From assembly GCA_017590115.1 (NCBI GenBank), contig JAGGNK010007448.1, positions 5,000,815 to 5,064,814 on the forward strand: a DNA stretch of 64,000 nt, given 5' to 3'. Position numbers and translations under genes: made by a program. The stretch comes from Montifringilla adamsi (Eukaryota > Chordata > Aves > Passeriformes > Passeridae). This document shows positions 58,501 to 62,600 of the stretch, one piece after another; position 1 is the stretch's first letter, and the number at the start of each line of letters is the position of its first letter. A model generated the notes under the pieces. That model did no database searches and had not been told where the DNA came from. It saw nothing but the letters and a program-made list of their open reading frames with translations.

Positions 58501-59616
58501 GCTGCTTGGCTGCGCATGTTTCTTTCAGTATAAAACTGGCCTTTATCATTGTCTCCACATAATTTTGAGTGGTAGTACTGAATAATACAAAATATTTACA
58601 ATATTTTATTTATTTTGATAAAAGAAAAGCAGCTATAAATTTACTTCTTACACTTCTATGATTATATTTCTGCTCTATGTTCCAGTTGGTCGATCTTGCC
58701 AAATACTGAAATTTTATTATCTGCCAGATTTTTTCATAAATTTCAATGACAGGTTTCACCAGGGGGGCTTTAAGTGGGTAATGGGAAAATTTCTTCACTG
58801 AAAGGGTGGCCAAGCATTATAACAGGAAGTGGTGGAGTCACTATCCCTGCAAGTGACACCTGGGGACATGGTTCAGTGGTGGACTTGTCAGTGCTGGGTT
58901 GAAGTTTGGATTAATTCATCTTAAACATCTTTTCCAACCCAAATGATTCTTTGATTCTGTGATTCTGTAATTGTCAGAGCAGTGATTTGACAGCATACCC
59001 ACTGCTCAGGCCATGGATCCTTTACAGGGCACAGTGACACAGTTTCACAGAGTGTTTATTGGAGCCCTGGGCTGATTTCTGTTTGGCAGCAGGAGCTGAG
59101 CAGCTGCTCCAGACAAACCCATCCTGTTAAAAGTCTTTCAGCATCCCAAGCTCAGGGCTTCTGGATGAGGCAAGGGAGACTTTCAAATCTTGTCTGCCTG
59201 CCTCATTCATGTGGGAGGTTCAGGCCTTATTGCAGGAGAAGCAAAGGGGTTCAGGTTACTCTGTGTAATGGGGGAGTTCTTTCTCCTTCAGCCAAGAGAT
59301 TTTAAAGAAAAGAAACCTGGGTTTGCTCTTTTTTTAAATGTCAAGTGTATTATGACTCATCCTCATTCATCCCTTTTCTTGCAGGCTCTTTTCCTCTCAG
59401 ACTCCTGAAATATTAATTATGTGGTGGGGTTTTCCCTCGCAAGAGCTTTGAACATTGACCCATGTGTTGTGTGGGTATAAAAACCTCCCACCCTCCTCTC
59501 TTCCACAGGGAGACAAAGGAGAGCAAGGCCCAGAAGGAGAGAGAGGAGAAAAAGGCAGTGAAGGGCTGAAGGGAAAGGAAGGACCTCCAGGATATCCCGG
59601 CATCCCAGGTGTCCGA
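1..59616 (+). CDS. COL27A1: Collagen type XXVII alpha-1 chain, partial (28 exons of the triple-helix domain)
   Basis: The product is a fibrillar collagen secreted as a homotrimer into the matrix of cartilage and other connective tissue. The window encodes 496 residues, 165 consecutive Gly-X-Y triplets without an interruption. Exons are 45, 54 or 108 bp, all phase 0 and starting with Gly, which is the fibrillar-collagen pattern. The peptide order ([12 protein letters not shown], then [69 protein letters not shown]) follows human COL27A1 as I recall it. The intronic mir-455 hairpin separates it from the close relative COL24A1. By family knowledge expression in cartilage is driven by SOX9; no promoter is in the window. 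Proline and lysine in Y positions would be hydroxylated. Both ends of the gene are missing. The exons below are numbered within the window; mir-455 is reported in intron 10 of the human gene, so window exon 1 probably corresponds to human exon 10. Confidence 0.96.
2129..2150 (+). ncRNA. MIR455: mature miR-455-5p
   Basis: A 22-nt 5' arm beginning TATGTGCCC and ending ACATCG. The seed (positions 2-8, ATGTGCC) is identical to the vertebrate family. Position 9 is C, where mammals have T; I recall the C form in chicken. Ends are assigned from the known miRNA, not from reads. Confidence 0.93.
2167..2187 (+). ncRNA. MIR455: mature miR-455-3p
   Basis: A 21-nt 3' arm beginning GCAGTCCATGGGC and ending ATACAC, identical to the human miR-455-3p sequence as I remember it. 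In vertebrate tissues this arm is often the more abundant one. Confidence 0.93.
2319..2372 (+). CDS. COL27A1: COL27A1 window exon 2 (54 bp)
   Basis: Reads [18 protein letters not shown]. The acceptor is tttctttag and the donor gtgagt. This hydrophobic stretch with Tyr, Ile and Phe in X positions is unusual for a fibrillar collagen and is characteristic of type XXVII; I recall human as differing only at the A (S in human). It ends in GADGER, shaped like a GxxGER integrin-binding hexapeptide, but binding is not shown. Confidence 0.97.
2373..3580 (+). other. COL27A1: COL27A1 intron 2
   Basis: A 1208-bp intron. The middle (2650-3200) is rich in C and T. From about 3210 to 3480 the composition changes to a mixed, motif-rich segment with an AACAATG SOX-like core at 3444-3450. 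A T16 run lies in the 3' splice region. Confidence 0.9.
3538..3553 (+). repeat. T16 homopolymer in the polypyrimidine tract of intron 2
   Basis: Sixteen consecutive T followed by a CT/GT-rich stretch up to the cag acceptor of exon 3. It is effectively an extended polypyrimidine tract and may vary in length between individuals. Confidence 0.95.
3581..3625 (+). CDS. COL27A1: COL27A1 window exon 3 (45 bp)
   Basis: Reads [15 protein letters not shown]. The acceptor is ttccttgcag and the donor gtaaag, which has a non-consensus +6. The basic KRGKMGR run makes this one of the most positive stretches of the helix. It is followed by the longest intron of the window. Confidence 0.96.
5231..5330 (-). 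mobile_element. Old CORE-SINE (MIR-like) fragment
   Basis: The + strand reads like the reverse complement of a MIR: a piece resembling cagagaggttaagtgactt is followed by a degraded 'cacacaggaagtctgtggcagagc' part and a 'cctgattctct' part. It is heavily diverged; the call comes from pattern memory, and the ends are approximate. Confidence 0.55.
8665..8735 (-). mobile_element. Old CORE-SINE (MIR-like) fragment
   Basis: Contains 'aagtgacttgttca', then 'attcagaaatctcatgagg' and 'gaaccaaggtcttcca', the order seen in reverse-complement MIR copies. Short and diverged. Confidence 0.45.
9572..9591 (+). repeat. T20 homopolymer
   Basis: Twenty consecutive T inside intron 3, flanked by C-rich sequence. 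There is no retroposed body that I recognise next to it on either strand. Confidence 0.95.
10281..10390 (+). mobile_element. Old CORE-SINE (MIR-like) fragment
   Basis: On the + strand 'acctgggataaatcagttt', 'ctccctgtgtctcagtt' and 'cccctgtaaagctctgttt' occur in MIR order (a tRNA-related part, the core, then the 3' part with the 'taaagctcttt' motif). The ends are approximate. Confidence 0.5.
12513..12528 (+). repeat. T16 homopolymer
   Basis: Sixteen T in intron 3 after a 'tct' lead-in. A plain low-complexity run. Confidence 0.93.
14045..14098 (+). CDS. COL27A1: COL27A1 window exon 4 (54 bp)
   Basis: Reads [18 protein letters not shown]. The acceptor is cctcttctcag and the donor gtaagt, a full consensus. 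It contains GNFGER, a second GxxGER-shaped hexapeptide, and Phe in an X position twice. Confidence 0.97.
15284..15300 (+). repeat. T17 homopolymer
   Basis: Seventeen T in intron 4, followed by ctccc. No retroposon body recognised. Confidence 0.94.
16480..16518 (+). repeat. A39 homopolymer
   Basis: Thirty-nine consecutive A on the sense strand of the gene, the longest pure run in the window. It could be the tail of a retroposed copy whose body lies to the left, but I do not recognise the 130 bases before it and see no target-site duplication. It would allow internal oligo-dT priming on the pre-mRNA. Confidence 0.95.
17740..17784 (+). CDS. COL27A1: COL27A1 window exon 5 (45 bp)
   Basis: Reads [15 protein letters not shown]. 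The acceptor is tccttttag and the donor gtaagt. It ends on the hydrophobic triplet GLI, matching the position of GLI in human as I recall it. Confidence 0.96.
17785..20012 (+). other. COL27A1: COL27A1 intron 5
   Basis: A 2228-bp intron. A small CpG cluster (six CpG in about 40 bases) lies at 19505-19543. Nothing else was recognised. Confidence 0.85.
20013..20066 (+). CDS. COL27A1: COL27A1 window exon 6 (54 bp)
   Basis: Reads [18 protein letters not shown]. The acceptor is ctctcactag and the donor gtgagg. [10 protein letters not shown] is among the type XXVII signature peptides that fixed the identification. Confidence 0.97.
20067..20423 (+). other. COL27A1: COL27A1 intron 6 (357 bp)
   Basis: A short GT-AG intron ending in ttttgtttcag. 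No repeats or RNA features seen. Confidence 0.93.
20424..20468 (+). CDS. COL27A1: COL27A1 window exon 7 (45 bp), with two competing donors
   Basis: Reads [15 protein letters not shown]. The chosen donor is AAG|gtgatc, which has T instead of G at +5. A near-copy of it, AAAG|gtgata, lies 8 nt upstream. The downstream site was chosen because it keeps the frame, gives the 45-bp class and preserves GDK before the next exon. The upstream site would give 37 bp and shift the frame. Confidence 0.93.
20469..24988 (+). other. COL27A1: COL27A1 intron 7
   Basis: A 4520-bp intron. An AT-rich stretch lies at about 23560-23870 and a CR1 fragment at about 24214-24450. The rest is unremarkable. Confidence 0.87.
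24214..24450 (-). mobile_element. CR1 LINE 3'-end fragment
   Basis: The + strand begins 'gaagttggaaggggcatca', continues 'ggtgatttggtccagagctg' and 'ctcacagcagggcc', then a 'cttcagagatatttggcttcc' part. This is the order of the reverse complement of a bird CR1 3' region ('ggttggaagggacctctgg... ccaacccctgctc'). It is diverged and lacks the octamer tail at its left edge, so the ends are approximate. Confidence 0.6.
24989..25042 (+). CDS. COL27A1: COL27A1 window exon 8 (54 bp)
   Basis: Reads [18 protein letters not shown]. The acceptor is tgtacccag; its pyrimidine tract is short and broken by ggtgatgtg, with a plausible branch site ttttaac about 23 nt upstream. The donor is gtgaat. Confidence 0.95.
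25043..25721 (+). other. COL27A1: COL27A1 intron 8 (679 bp)
   Basis: A short intron ending in gtctctctcag. No repeat recognised. Confidence 0.93.
25722..25775 (+). CDS. COL27A1: COL27A1 window exon 9 (54 bp)
   Basis: Reads [18 protein letters not shown]. The acceptor is ctctctcag and the donor gtaagt. The next intron is only 154 bp, so exons 9 and 10 lie within 262 bp. Confidence 0.97.
25930..25983 (+). CDS. COL27A1: COL27A1 window exon 10 (54 bp)
   Basis: Reads [18 protein letters not shown]. The acceptor is tttctgcag and the donor gtatgt. It contains the Lys-Gly pair DKG and a GPPGPE stretch likely to be hydroxylated on Y-position prolines. Confidence 0.97.
25984..26939 (+). other. COL27A1: COL27A1 intron 10 (956 bp)
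   Basis: GT-AG. A segment at 26395-26700 (gattaattaaaacccaaatc near 26641) looks motif-rich, but no element can be named. Confidence 0.92.
26940..26993 (+). CDS. COL27A1: COL27A1 window exon 11 (54 bp)
   Basis: Reads [18 protein letters not shown]. The acceptor is ttttctccag and the donor gtgagt. Almost the same as human COL27A1 as I recall it, with E for D in GEN. Confidence 0.97.
26994..27301 (+). other. COL27A1: COL27A1 intron 11 (308 bp)
   Basis: A short intron with a T-rich 3' half ending ggctctttctcag. No repeats. Confidence 0.94.
27302..27355 (+). CDS. COL27A1: COL27A1 window exon 12 (54 bp)
   Basis: Reads [18 protein letters not shown]. The acceptor is ctctttctcag and the donor gtgagt. 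A basic, proline-rich segment; the last two triplets (LPG, QE) differ from human. Confidence 0.97.
27356..29232 (+). other. COL27A1: COL27A1 intron 12
   Basis: A 1877-bp intron. At 27895-28200 there is an AT-rich segment with an ACAATTGT palindrome (27898-27905) and an exact POU octamer ATGCAAAT (28151-28158) next to GGATTA. No repeat recognised. Confidence 0.88.
29233..29277 (+). CDS. COL27A1: COL27A1 window exon 13 (45 bp)
   Basis: Reads [15 protein letters not shown]. The acceptor is ttcacctcag and the donor gtaggt. A strongly acidic segment following the basic exon 12. Confidence 0.96.
29278..29945 (+). other. COL27A1: COL27A1 intron 13 (668 bp)
   Basis: AT-rich, ending tccatgtatttcag. 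The 219-residue frame that covers 29846-30505 reads exon 14 in the wrong frame and is not a gene. Confidence 0.93.
29946..29999 (+). CDS. COL27A1: COL27A1 window exon 14 (54 bp)
   Basis: Reads [18 protein letters not shown]. The acceptor is atgtatttcag and the donor gtaaga. GRKGFPG matches human as I recall it. The RSGRKG part is a basic patch. Confidence 0.97.
30000..31167 (+). other. COL27A1: COL27A1 intron 14 (1168 bp)
   Basis: GT-AG; nothing recognised beyond short A or T runs. Confidence 0.92.
31168..31212 (+). CDS. COL27A1: COL27A1 window exon 15 (45 bp)
   Basis: Reads [15 protein letters not shown]. The acceptor is ccttgtctgcag and the donor gtaaat. It ends before a 5.5 kb intron. 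Confidence 0.96.
32041..32290 (+). mobile_element. Old CORE-SINE (MIR family-like) copy
   Basis: The best SINE copy in the window. It has 'tgcctcagtttcccc' followed by 'ttctgtgg' (the core), then 'gaagtgctttgagatcctt' and, at the 3' end, 'attaggattattatt', the L2-type tail of MIR-like elements. It lies in the same orientation as the gene. Too old for target-site duplications to be visible. Confidence 0.65.
34089..34181. promoter_or_regulatory. CpG-dense patch inside intron 15 (possible regulatory element)
   Basis: By my count eleven CpG fall within 93 bases, against a CpG-poor surrounding intron. No exon, repeat or microRNA explains it. It could be an enhancer or an internal promoter kept unmethylated; the sequence alone cannot decide. 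Confidence 0.35.
36762..36815 (+). CDS. COL27A1: COL27A1 window exon 16 (54 bp)
   Basis: Reads [18 protein letters not shown]. The acceptor is tctttcctcag and the donor gtagga. GxMGFIG with GEPGI.GEK is another type XXVII signature. Confidence 0.97.
36816..39566 (+). other. COL27A1: COL27A1 intron 16
   Basis: A 2751-bp intron. It carries a weak MIR-like fragment at 37861-37945. The stretch 37440-37680 is AT-rich and free of repeats I know. Confidence 0.88.
37861..37945 (-). mobile_element. Old CORE-SINE (MIR-like) fragment
   Basis: The + strand shows 'agaaaacagaggaataaagag' and 'gatgtgtccagggtggttac' and 'acacagaaaattggtgcctg', a decayed form of the reverse-complement MIR core (aaactgaggcacagagag, then cccagggtcacacag). 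Confidence 0.45.
39567..39620 (+). CDS. COL27A1: COL27A1 window exon 17 (54 bp)
   Basis: Reads [18 protein letters not shown]. The acceptor is tctctcccag and the donor gtaagg. GSM followed by GHPGMPGG in the next exon matches human. Confidence 0.97.
39621..40408 (+). other. COL27A1: COL27A1 intron 17 (788 bp)
   Basis: Its 3' end carries a perfect 30-bp tandem duplication at 40321-40380. The polypyrimidine tract proper starts after it (ttcttcttccttcccttttag). Confidence 0.93.
40321..40380 (+). repeat. Perfect 30-bp tandem duplication next to the exon 18 acceptor
   Basis: The unit starts aggtctgtgcagattgtgg and ends acattcacagc. Copies at 40321-40350 and 40351-40380 are identical, and a third partial copy (agg) follows. 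The second copy ends 28 nt before exon 18, so any branch site inside the unit is duplicated too. Perfect identity suggests a recent event, or an assembly artefact. Confidence 0.96.
40409..40462 (+). CDS. COL27A1: COL27A1 window exon 18 (54 bp)
   Basis: Reads [18 protein letters not shown]. The acceptor is ttcccttttag and the donor gtaagt. One triplet is Gly-Gly-Val, where Gly in X makes the helix locally flexible; the same GG is in human as I recall it, so it is not an error. Confidence 0.97.
40520..41037. mobile_element. Probable solo LTR of an endogenous retrovirus (songbird type), decayed
   Basis: The stretch has the layout I associate with a common songbird LTR: 'cttatcagaaggctaatta', a TATA-like 'ttattatactatactatata' part, 'ctcatctcctgactctcc', 'ggccctaataggccaag', 'ggataaacaatctctatat', and 'ctctgaggttcagagaatg' with 'tgaagagaaatgtggcaac'. 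No internal viral genes flank it, so a single LTR left by recombination is likely. Ends and strand are not certain, and I could not identify target-site duplications. Confidence 0.55.
41197..41222 (+). repeat. Perfect 8-bp inverted repeat with 10-nt loop
   Basis: The arm catggtca (41197-41204) and its reverse complement tgaccatg (41215-41222). The loop tttatcacag repeats, with 26-bp spacing, a 'tatcacagtga' found at 41181. A local duplication with a short stem, too short for a microRNA. Confidence 0.85.
42560..43800. other. AT-rich gene-free segment of intron 18
   Basis: Composition differs from the rest of the window, with stretches such as tatgtatatatagg (about 42630-42643) and aaataaatatatcc (43269-43282). 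I recognise no transposon with confidence; it could be old repeat sequence or a regulatory segment. Confidence 0.5.
43799..43819 (+). repeat. A21 homopolymer
   Basis: Twenty-one A on the sense strand, 165 nt before exon 19. No retroposed body recognised to its left. Confidence 0.94.
43984..44037 (+). CDS. COL27A1: COL27A1 window exon 19 (54 bp)
   Basis: Reads [18 protein letters not shown]. The acceptor is tttccccttgcag and the donor gtaagc. Five basic residues, ending in KGRR; the KGRRG junction with exon 20 is shared with human. Confidence 0.97.
49810..49830 (+). repeat. (CTGT)5 microsatellite
   Basis: Five CTGT units plus a trailing C; pure and short. Confidence 0.93.
50430..50493 (+). 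mobile_element. CR1 LINE 3'-terminal fragment
   Basis: Shows 'tagtctttaaagtcccttt', 'caacccaaaccatt', then 'tctgtgattctctgat', i.e. the last bases of a CR1 with the degenerate ATTCTGTG octamer tail. Only the 3' terminus is kept, as usual for 5'-truncated CR1 copies. Confidence 0.8.
51353..51406 (+). CDS. COL27A1: COL27A1 window exon 20 (54 bp)
   Basis: Reads [18 protein letters not shown]. The acceptor is gcctccttctag and the donor gtgagt. First exon of a compact block in which four exons fit in 891 bp. Confidence 0.97.
51407..51769 (+). other. COL27A1: COL27A1 intron 20 (363 bp)
   Basis: GT-AG, ending tctctttgtttcacag. No repeat. Confidence 0.95.
51770..51814 (+). CDS. COL27A1: COL27A1 window exon 21 (45 bp)
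   Basis: Reads [15 protein letters not shown]. The acceptor is tgtttcacag and the donor gtatgt. GC-rich, and followed by the shortest intron here. Confidence 0.96.
51932..51976 (+). CDS. COL27A1: COL27A1 window exon 22 (45 bp)
   Basis: Reads [15 protein letters not shown]. The acceptor is tgtccacag after a 117-bp intron, and the donor is gtaagt. A clear branch-site match ctctaac lies about 15 nt before the exon, which is close. The repeated GET triplets are unlike the human sequence as I recall it. Confidence 0.95.
52190..52243 (+). CDS. COL27A1: COL27A1 window exon 23 (54 bp), followed by a GC donor
   Basis: Reads [18 protein letters not shown]. The acceptor is atttttctag. The exon end is set by the 54-bp class, the reading frame and the human peptide GPSGPPG; exactly there the donor is gcaagt, not gt. 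Confidence 0.96.
52244..52249 (+). other. COL27A1: Non-canonical GC 5' splice site of intron 23
   Basis: CCG|gcaagt: GC in place of GT, with positions +3 to +6 matching the consensus aagt, as typical for working GC-AG introns. The intron ends with a normal cag at 52952. Confidence 0.92.
52244..52952 (+). other. COL27A1: COL27A1 intron 23 (709 bp, GC-AG)
   Basis: Purine-rich in its middle (52440-52700), ending tctctattttgcag. No in-frame GT donor near the exon end could replace the GC site without losing the triplet frame or adding non-collagen sequence. Confidence 0.92.
52953..53006 (+). CDS. COL27A1: COL27A1 window exon 24 (54 bp)
   Basis: Reads [18 protein letters not shown]. The acceptor is ctattttgcag and the donor gtaggt. 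[14 protein letters not shown] matches human as I recall it. Confidence 0.97.
53007..55249 (+). other. COL27A1: COL27A1 intron 24
   Basis: A 2243-bp intron ending gtttttttttctcccag. Nothing recognised other than low-complexity CT and CA stretches near 53348-53372. Confidence 0.9.
55250..55303 (+). CDS. COL27A1: COL27A1 window exon 25 (54 bp)
   Basis: Reads [18 protein letters not shown]. The acceptor is tttctcccag and the donor gtaaga. An internal gcag|gtgaac could act as a cryptic donor, but using it would break the frame. Confidence 0.97.
55304..56849 (+). other. COL27A1: COL27A1 intron 25
   Basis: A 1546-bp GT-AG intron. No repeat or RNA feature recognised. Confidence 0.92.
56850..56903 (+). 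CDS. COL27A1: COL27A1 window exon 26 (54 bp)
   Basis: Reads [18 protein letters not shown]. The acceptor is tccttttag and the donor gtgagt. [10 protein letters not shown] is identical to human as I recall it, one of the firmest identifiers in the window. Confidence 0.98.
56904..57589 (+). other. COL27A1: COL27A1 intron 26 (686 bp)
   Basis: GC-rich, ending gcttctgtccacag; nothing else seen. Confidence 0.94.
57590..57643 (+). CDS. COL27A1: COL27A1 window exon 27 (54 bp)
   Basis: Reads [18 protein letters not shown]. The acceptor is ctgtccacag and the donor gtaaaa, weak at +5. [10 protein letters not shown] is shared with human. Confidence 0.97.
57644..59508 (+). other. COL27A1: COL27A1 intron 27
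   Basis: A 1865-bp intron with an AT-rich part (58560-58700) followed by a CR1 3' end. Confidence 0.9.
58780..58970 (+). mobile_element. CR1 LINE 3'-end fragment
   Basis: Reads in CR1 order: 'ttcttcactgaaagggtgg', 'caagcattataacaggaag', 'tggtggagtcactatccct', 'gacatggttcagtggtgg', 'gtgctgggttgaagtttgg', 'catcttttccaaccc', then the tail 'gattctttgattctgtg'. It lies in the same orientation as the gene and is moderately diverged. Confidence 0.9.
59509..59616 (+). CDS. COL27A1: COL27A1 window exon 28 (108 bp)
   Basis: Twelve triplets starting [16 protein letters not shown] and ending [12 protein letters not shown]. The acceptor is cctctcttccacag and the donor gtgagt. It is the only 108-bp exon, the double-length class of fibrillar collagens. 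The first eight triplets hold an unusual density of charge (K-G-E, E-R-G-E-K), favouring Lys-Glu salt bridges between chains; the last four are neutral and proline-rich. Confidence 0.98.
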
Positions 59617-62600
59617 GTGAGTCTGTGAAACCAGCCTTGCTGACCCCTGGCTTCCCTGCTGGCCTGAGTTTGTGACCCAGGTCACTGCTTCAGGGCAGGA
59701 GCTCCCCTGGGCTGTAACTTGTCCTAAACATTATGGTAAAGCGTGCTGTTTTCATGACAAACTATGTCCAGGAGGTGGTTTGGTCTTTCAGCTAGGACTC
59801 ACGCTTGAGAATGGGAATCTGATCTGCCACAGGCTTTGAGAAATGGTACCTCCCTCCCACATCTCTGTAGGATGGATCCCACACAGTGTTAAAGCAGGAG
59901 GTCCAGGAGACTGAGAGGGGCTGATTTTTCCCTGGTTGCCACAGCTGGCTTGGGCCTGGAGTTTGGAATTGGCCACTTTGTGCCTTCTCTGATGGTTACT
60001 TGCTTGCTTCTGGTCTTCCTTTCCAGGATTTCCCCATTAAATATAGAAAACAACTAGAAGAAATCATCAGGATATGACTCCTGAATCCTTAGTGAATATC
60101 CTGGGCATGTCTGGTTCACTTGGAGGTCTAATCTTGGTGCTGTAGAAAGAAAATGTTTGATTCTGGCTCTGAGATGAGAGGAAGCAGGGCAGTGCCAGGT
60201 GGAAGAAGGCTCTGCCCAGTGCCCCAGTGGGCTGCTCTGCAAGTCAGGCCTTTCTGCTTGAAATGTGTAGTTTACCAGGTTGCTGACATGGTGTATTCAT
60301 TGTGGTTGTTGTCTTGGATCAGAGTTATCAGCAGCAGGGGCTTTGCAAGGCTCATTCAGCAGAGGGGCAGCCCAGCTCAGAGGGATGCACTGCTCCCCTG
60401 TGGCACATGTCTTACCCCTCATGCAGCAGGGGAACACACCAGCTCCAACCCCACACATCTGTGGAAAAGGAACAAGAAGACCAAGTTTAAAAGCAGCTCT
60501 GAAATCCCAGCCTGGGCTGGGTGTGAAGCAGCAGGGCCAGCAGGTACTGCCGAGCCCTGGGTGGATGCTCCGTGGTGAAATGTTGATTTTCCTTTTGGTG
60601 CTGTTGTGGCTGGCTGAAAGGAGGTCAGGGAGAAGGGTGTGAGGGGATGGAAGCAGCAAAAGAGATGGATTTATGTTGTTTTTGGGCTGAGGTTGGGGTT
60701 TGAGCACTGACTCAACTAGAAAGTGGAAACATTGGCTTAATACTGTAGTGCAGCACCATAAATATGCAGAATAAGCCTGTAGTCCTGCCCCAAATAAGGG
60801 CACCCTTGGCCACAGGCCCCTGTACCCAACAGGGAGCCCTTTCAGGACTGGGATCATACCAGAGGCAAGGGTGGTCCCCAACACCCCAGCTCCTTCCCAG
60901 CTGCAGGCTGGCACGGCTGGGCAGTCGCCCTCCGTGTGCTGTACTTCTGGCTGCTTCACGTGTTTATATTGTGTATGTTTTCAGAACCAATAAAAATACT
61001 AAAATCATGCAAAAGCCATATTAAGTTATAAAGTATAAAATACAGATTCTCTCAGACTCTGTCCCTGCTGTTTGCCAGCATGTCCCTGGGAACGTGATGG
61101 TGTTTTCTGTTTTATTTAAAAAAGAAAAAAACTAGTCAATAGAGCCAAGATTCCTGCTCATAATCACTCCCTTTCGGTTTGTTGGGTTTTTTTGTTGGTT
61201 TTTTTTTTACTGCAAAGTGCTATATTTCTAGCTATAATTTTAATATACTTCTTTGTATTTCCTAATGCCTAAACTCAGGCAGACTTTCAGACCTGCACAG
61301 TCTCCAGATGGGGCTGCCTGCCCTGCCAGACACTGTTACCTAATACACAGGCTGGTGTTCCTGTGCTCACTGAGGTCATTCAAATATGGAAGTCCTCTGA
61401 CAGAAGCACAAATTATTTTCCTCTTCCCATTACTGAGAATTTCATTCTACATTCCCGTGGAGAGTAGAAATATCAGTGGGATTTTCCTTAGATTTCTGTC
61501 AAGATAAGGTTTACAGCTCAGATGGAGATAACTGCAAGCCCCTCCTTTCCAGCTGAGGGTTAGAAGCTGGAATATCCAGCCAAGCCATCCCCTGGAGGAC
61601 ATGCTGCAAAAGCCACCACAAACTGCATGGTGCACAGAAGTCTTTAAGGCTATTGGACCAAGATAACAAAAAATCTTGTCATGGGGAAGTTGTGAAGGCT
61701 GCTCACCCAAGGGCTGACACCAAGGTGACAAACTCCTGTCCAGGATTTGTGTGGTGGCACAGAAATTGGTTGGGGAAGGTGTTGGAGGTGCTTGGAGTGC
61801 AGGGAGAGGGAGCATGCTGGGTTTGGGTGTGCAGATACTGAGTGATTCCACACCACCCTGTTGTGAATGGTTCTAACACTTCTGATGTGACAGTGTGGTG
61901 CTGTCCAATAATCAGTTTAGGTGGTGTTAAGAACTTCATCTTTAGCTATTGCATCTCCATTTGGCCTCTCCTGGCATGACACGCCCAAGTCCTAACATCT
62001 GTGCTTCACCACATTCCTGCCTGGATCCACTGATGCTTTCCTGGGCTTTTCCTCAGCTCCAGTATTTGTTGGGATATCCTGCTCAGCTACAAAGGAGACA
62101 GGGAAGGTGTTGATGCTTCTGTGCCCTTAGGAGGAGAGATGCACACACAAGGATCTGTGCAGTTACCTGTGCCAACCAGCTGAGCTCCATTTGGGGGTGT
62201 GAAGCTCATCTTCTGCTTCTGGAAGAGGTTGGTGTTAGTTTGAGGAAGCTGATGCCCATCTGGAATTGTGGACACATAAAAGGTTCTCCTAAACCTTGGC
62301 TTGTCCCTGTGTTACTCCAGAGGGAGCATCCACAGGGACATGCCCTCCATGGACAGCAACAACCTCTGGAAAAACCCTTTTCATCACAGGGTTCTGCAGC
62401 CACACCACGTCTTGAAGGTTTGTCCTCAATGCCAAGGAAACGTCTAGTCTTAATCTTTATTTTGCTTATGTCTGCAGGAATGTGACACTTCACTATCAAG
62501 TGTCCTTGTGACAGATGTAGGAAATGAGGTGCCAGATTGCTCTGAAAGGACCTGACTTCACTGCTGGTACATTTTCGGCCAGTTTTGTGTATCCTGGCTG

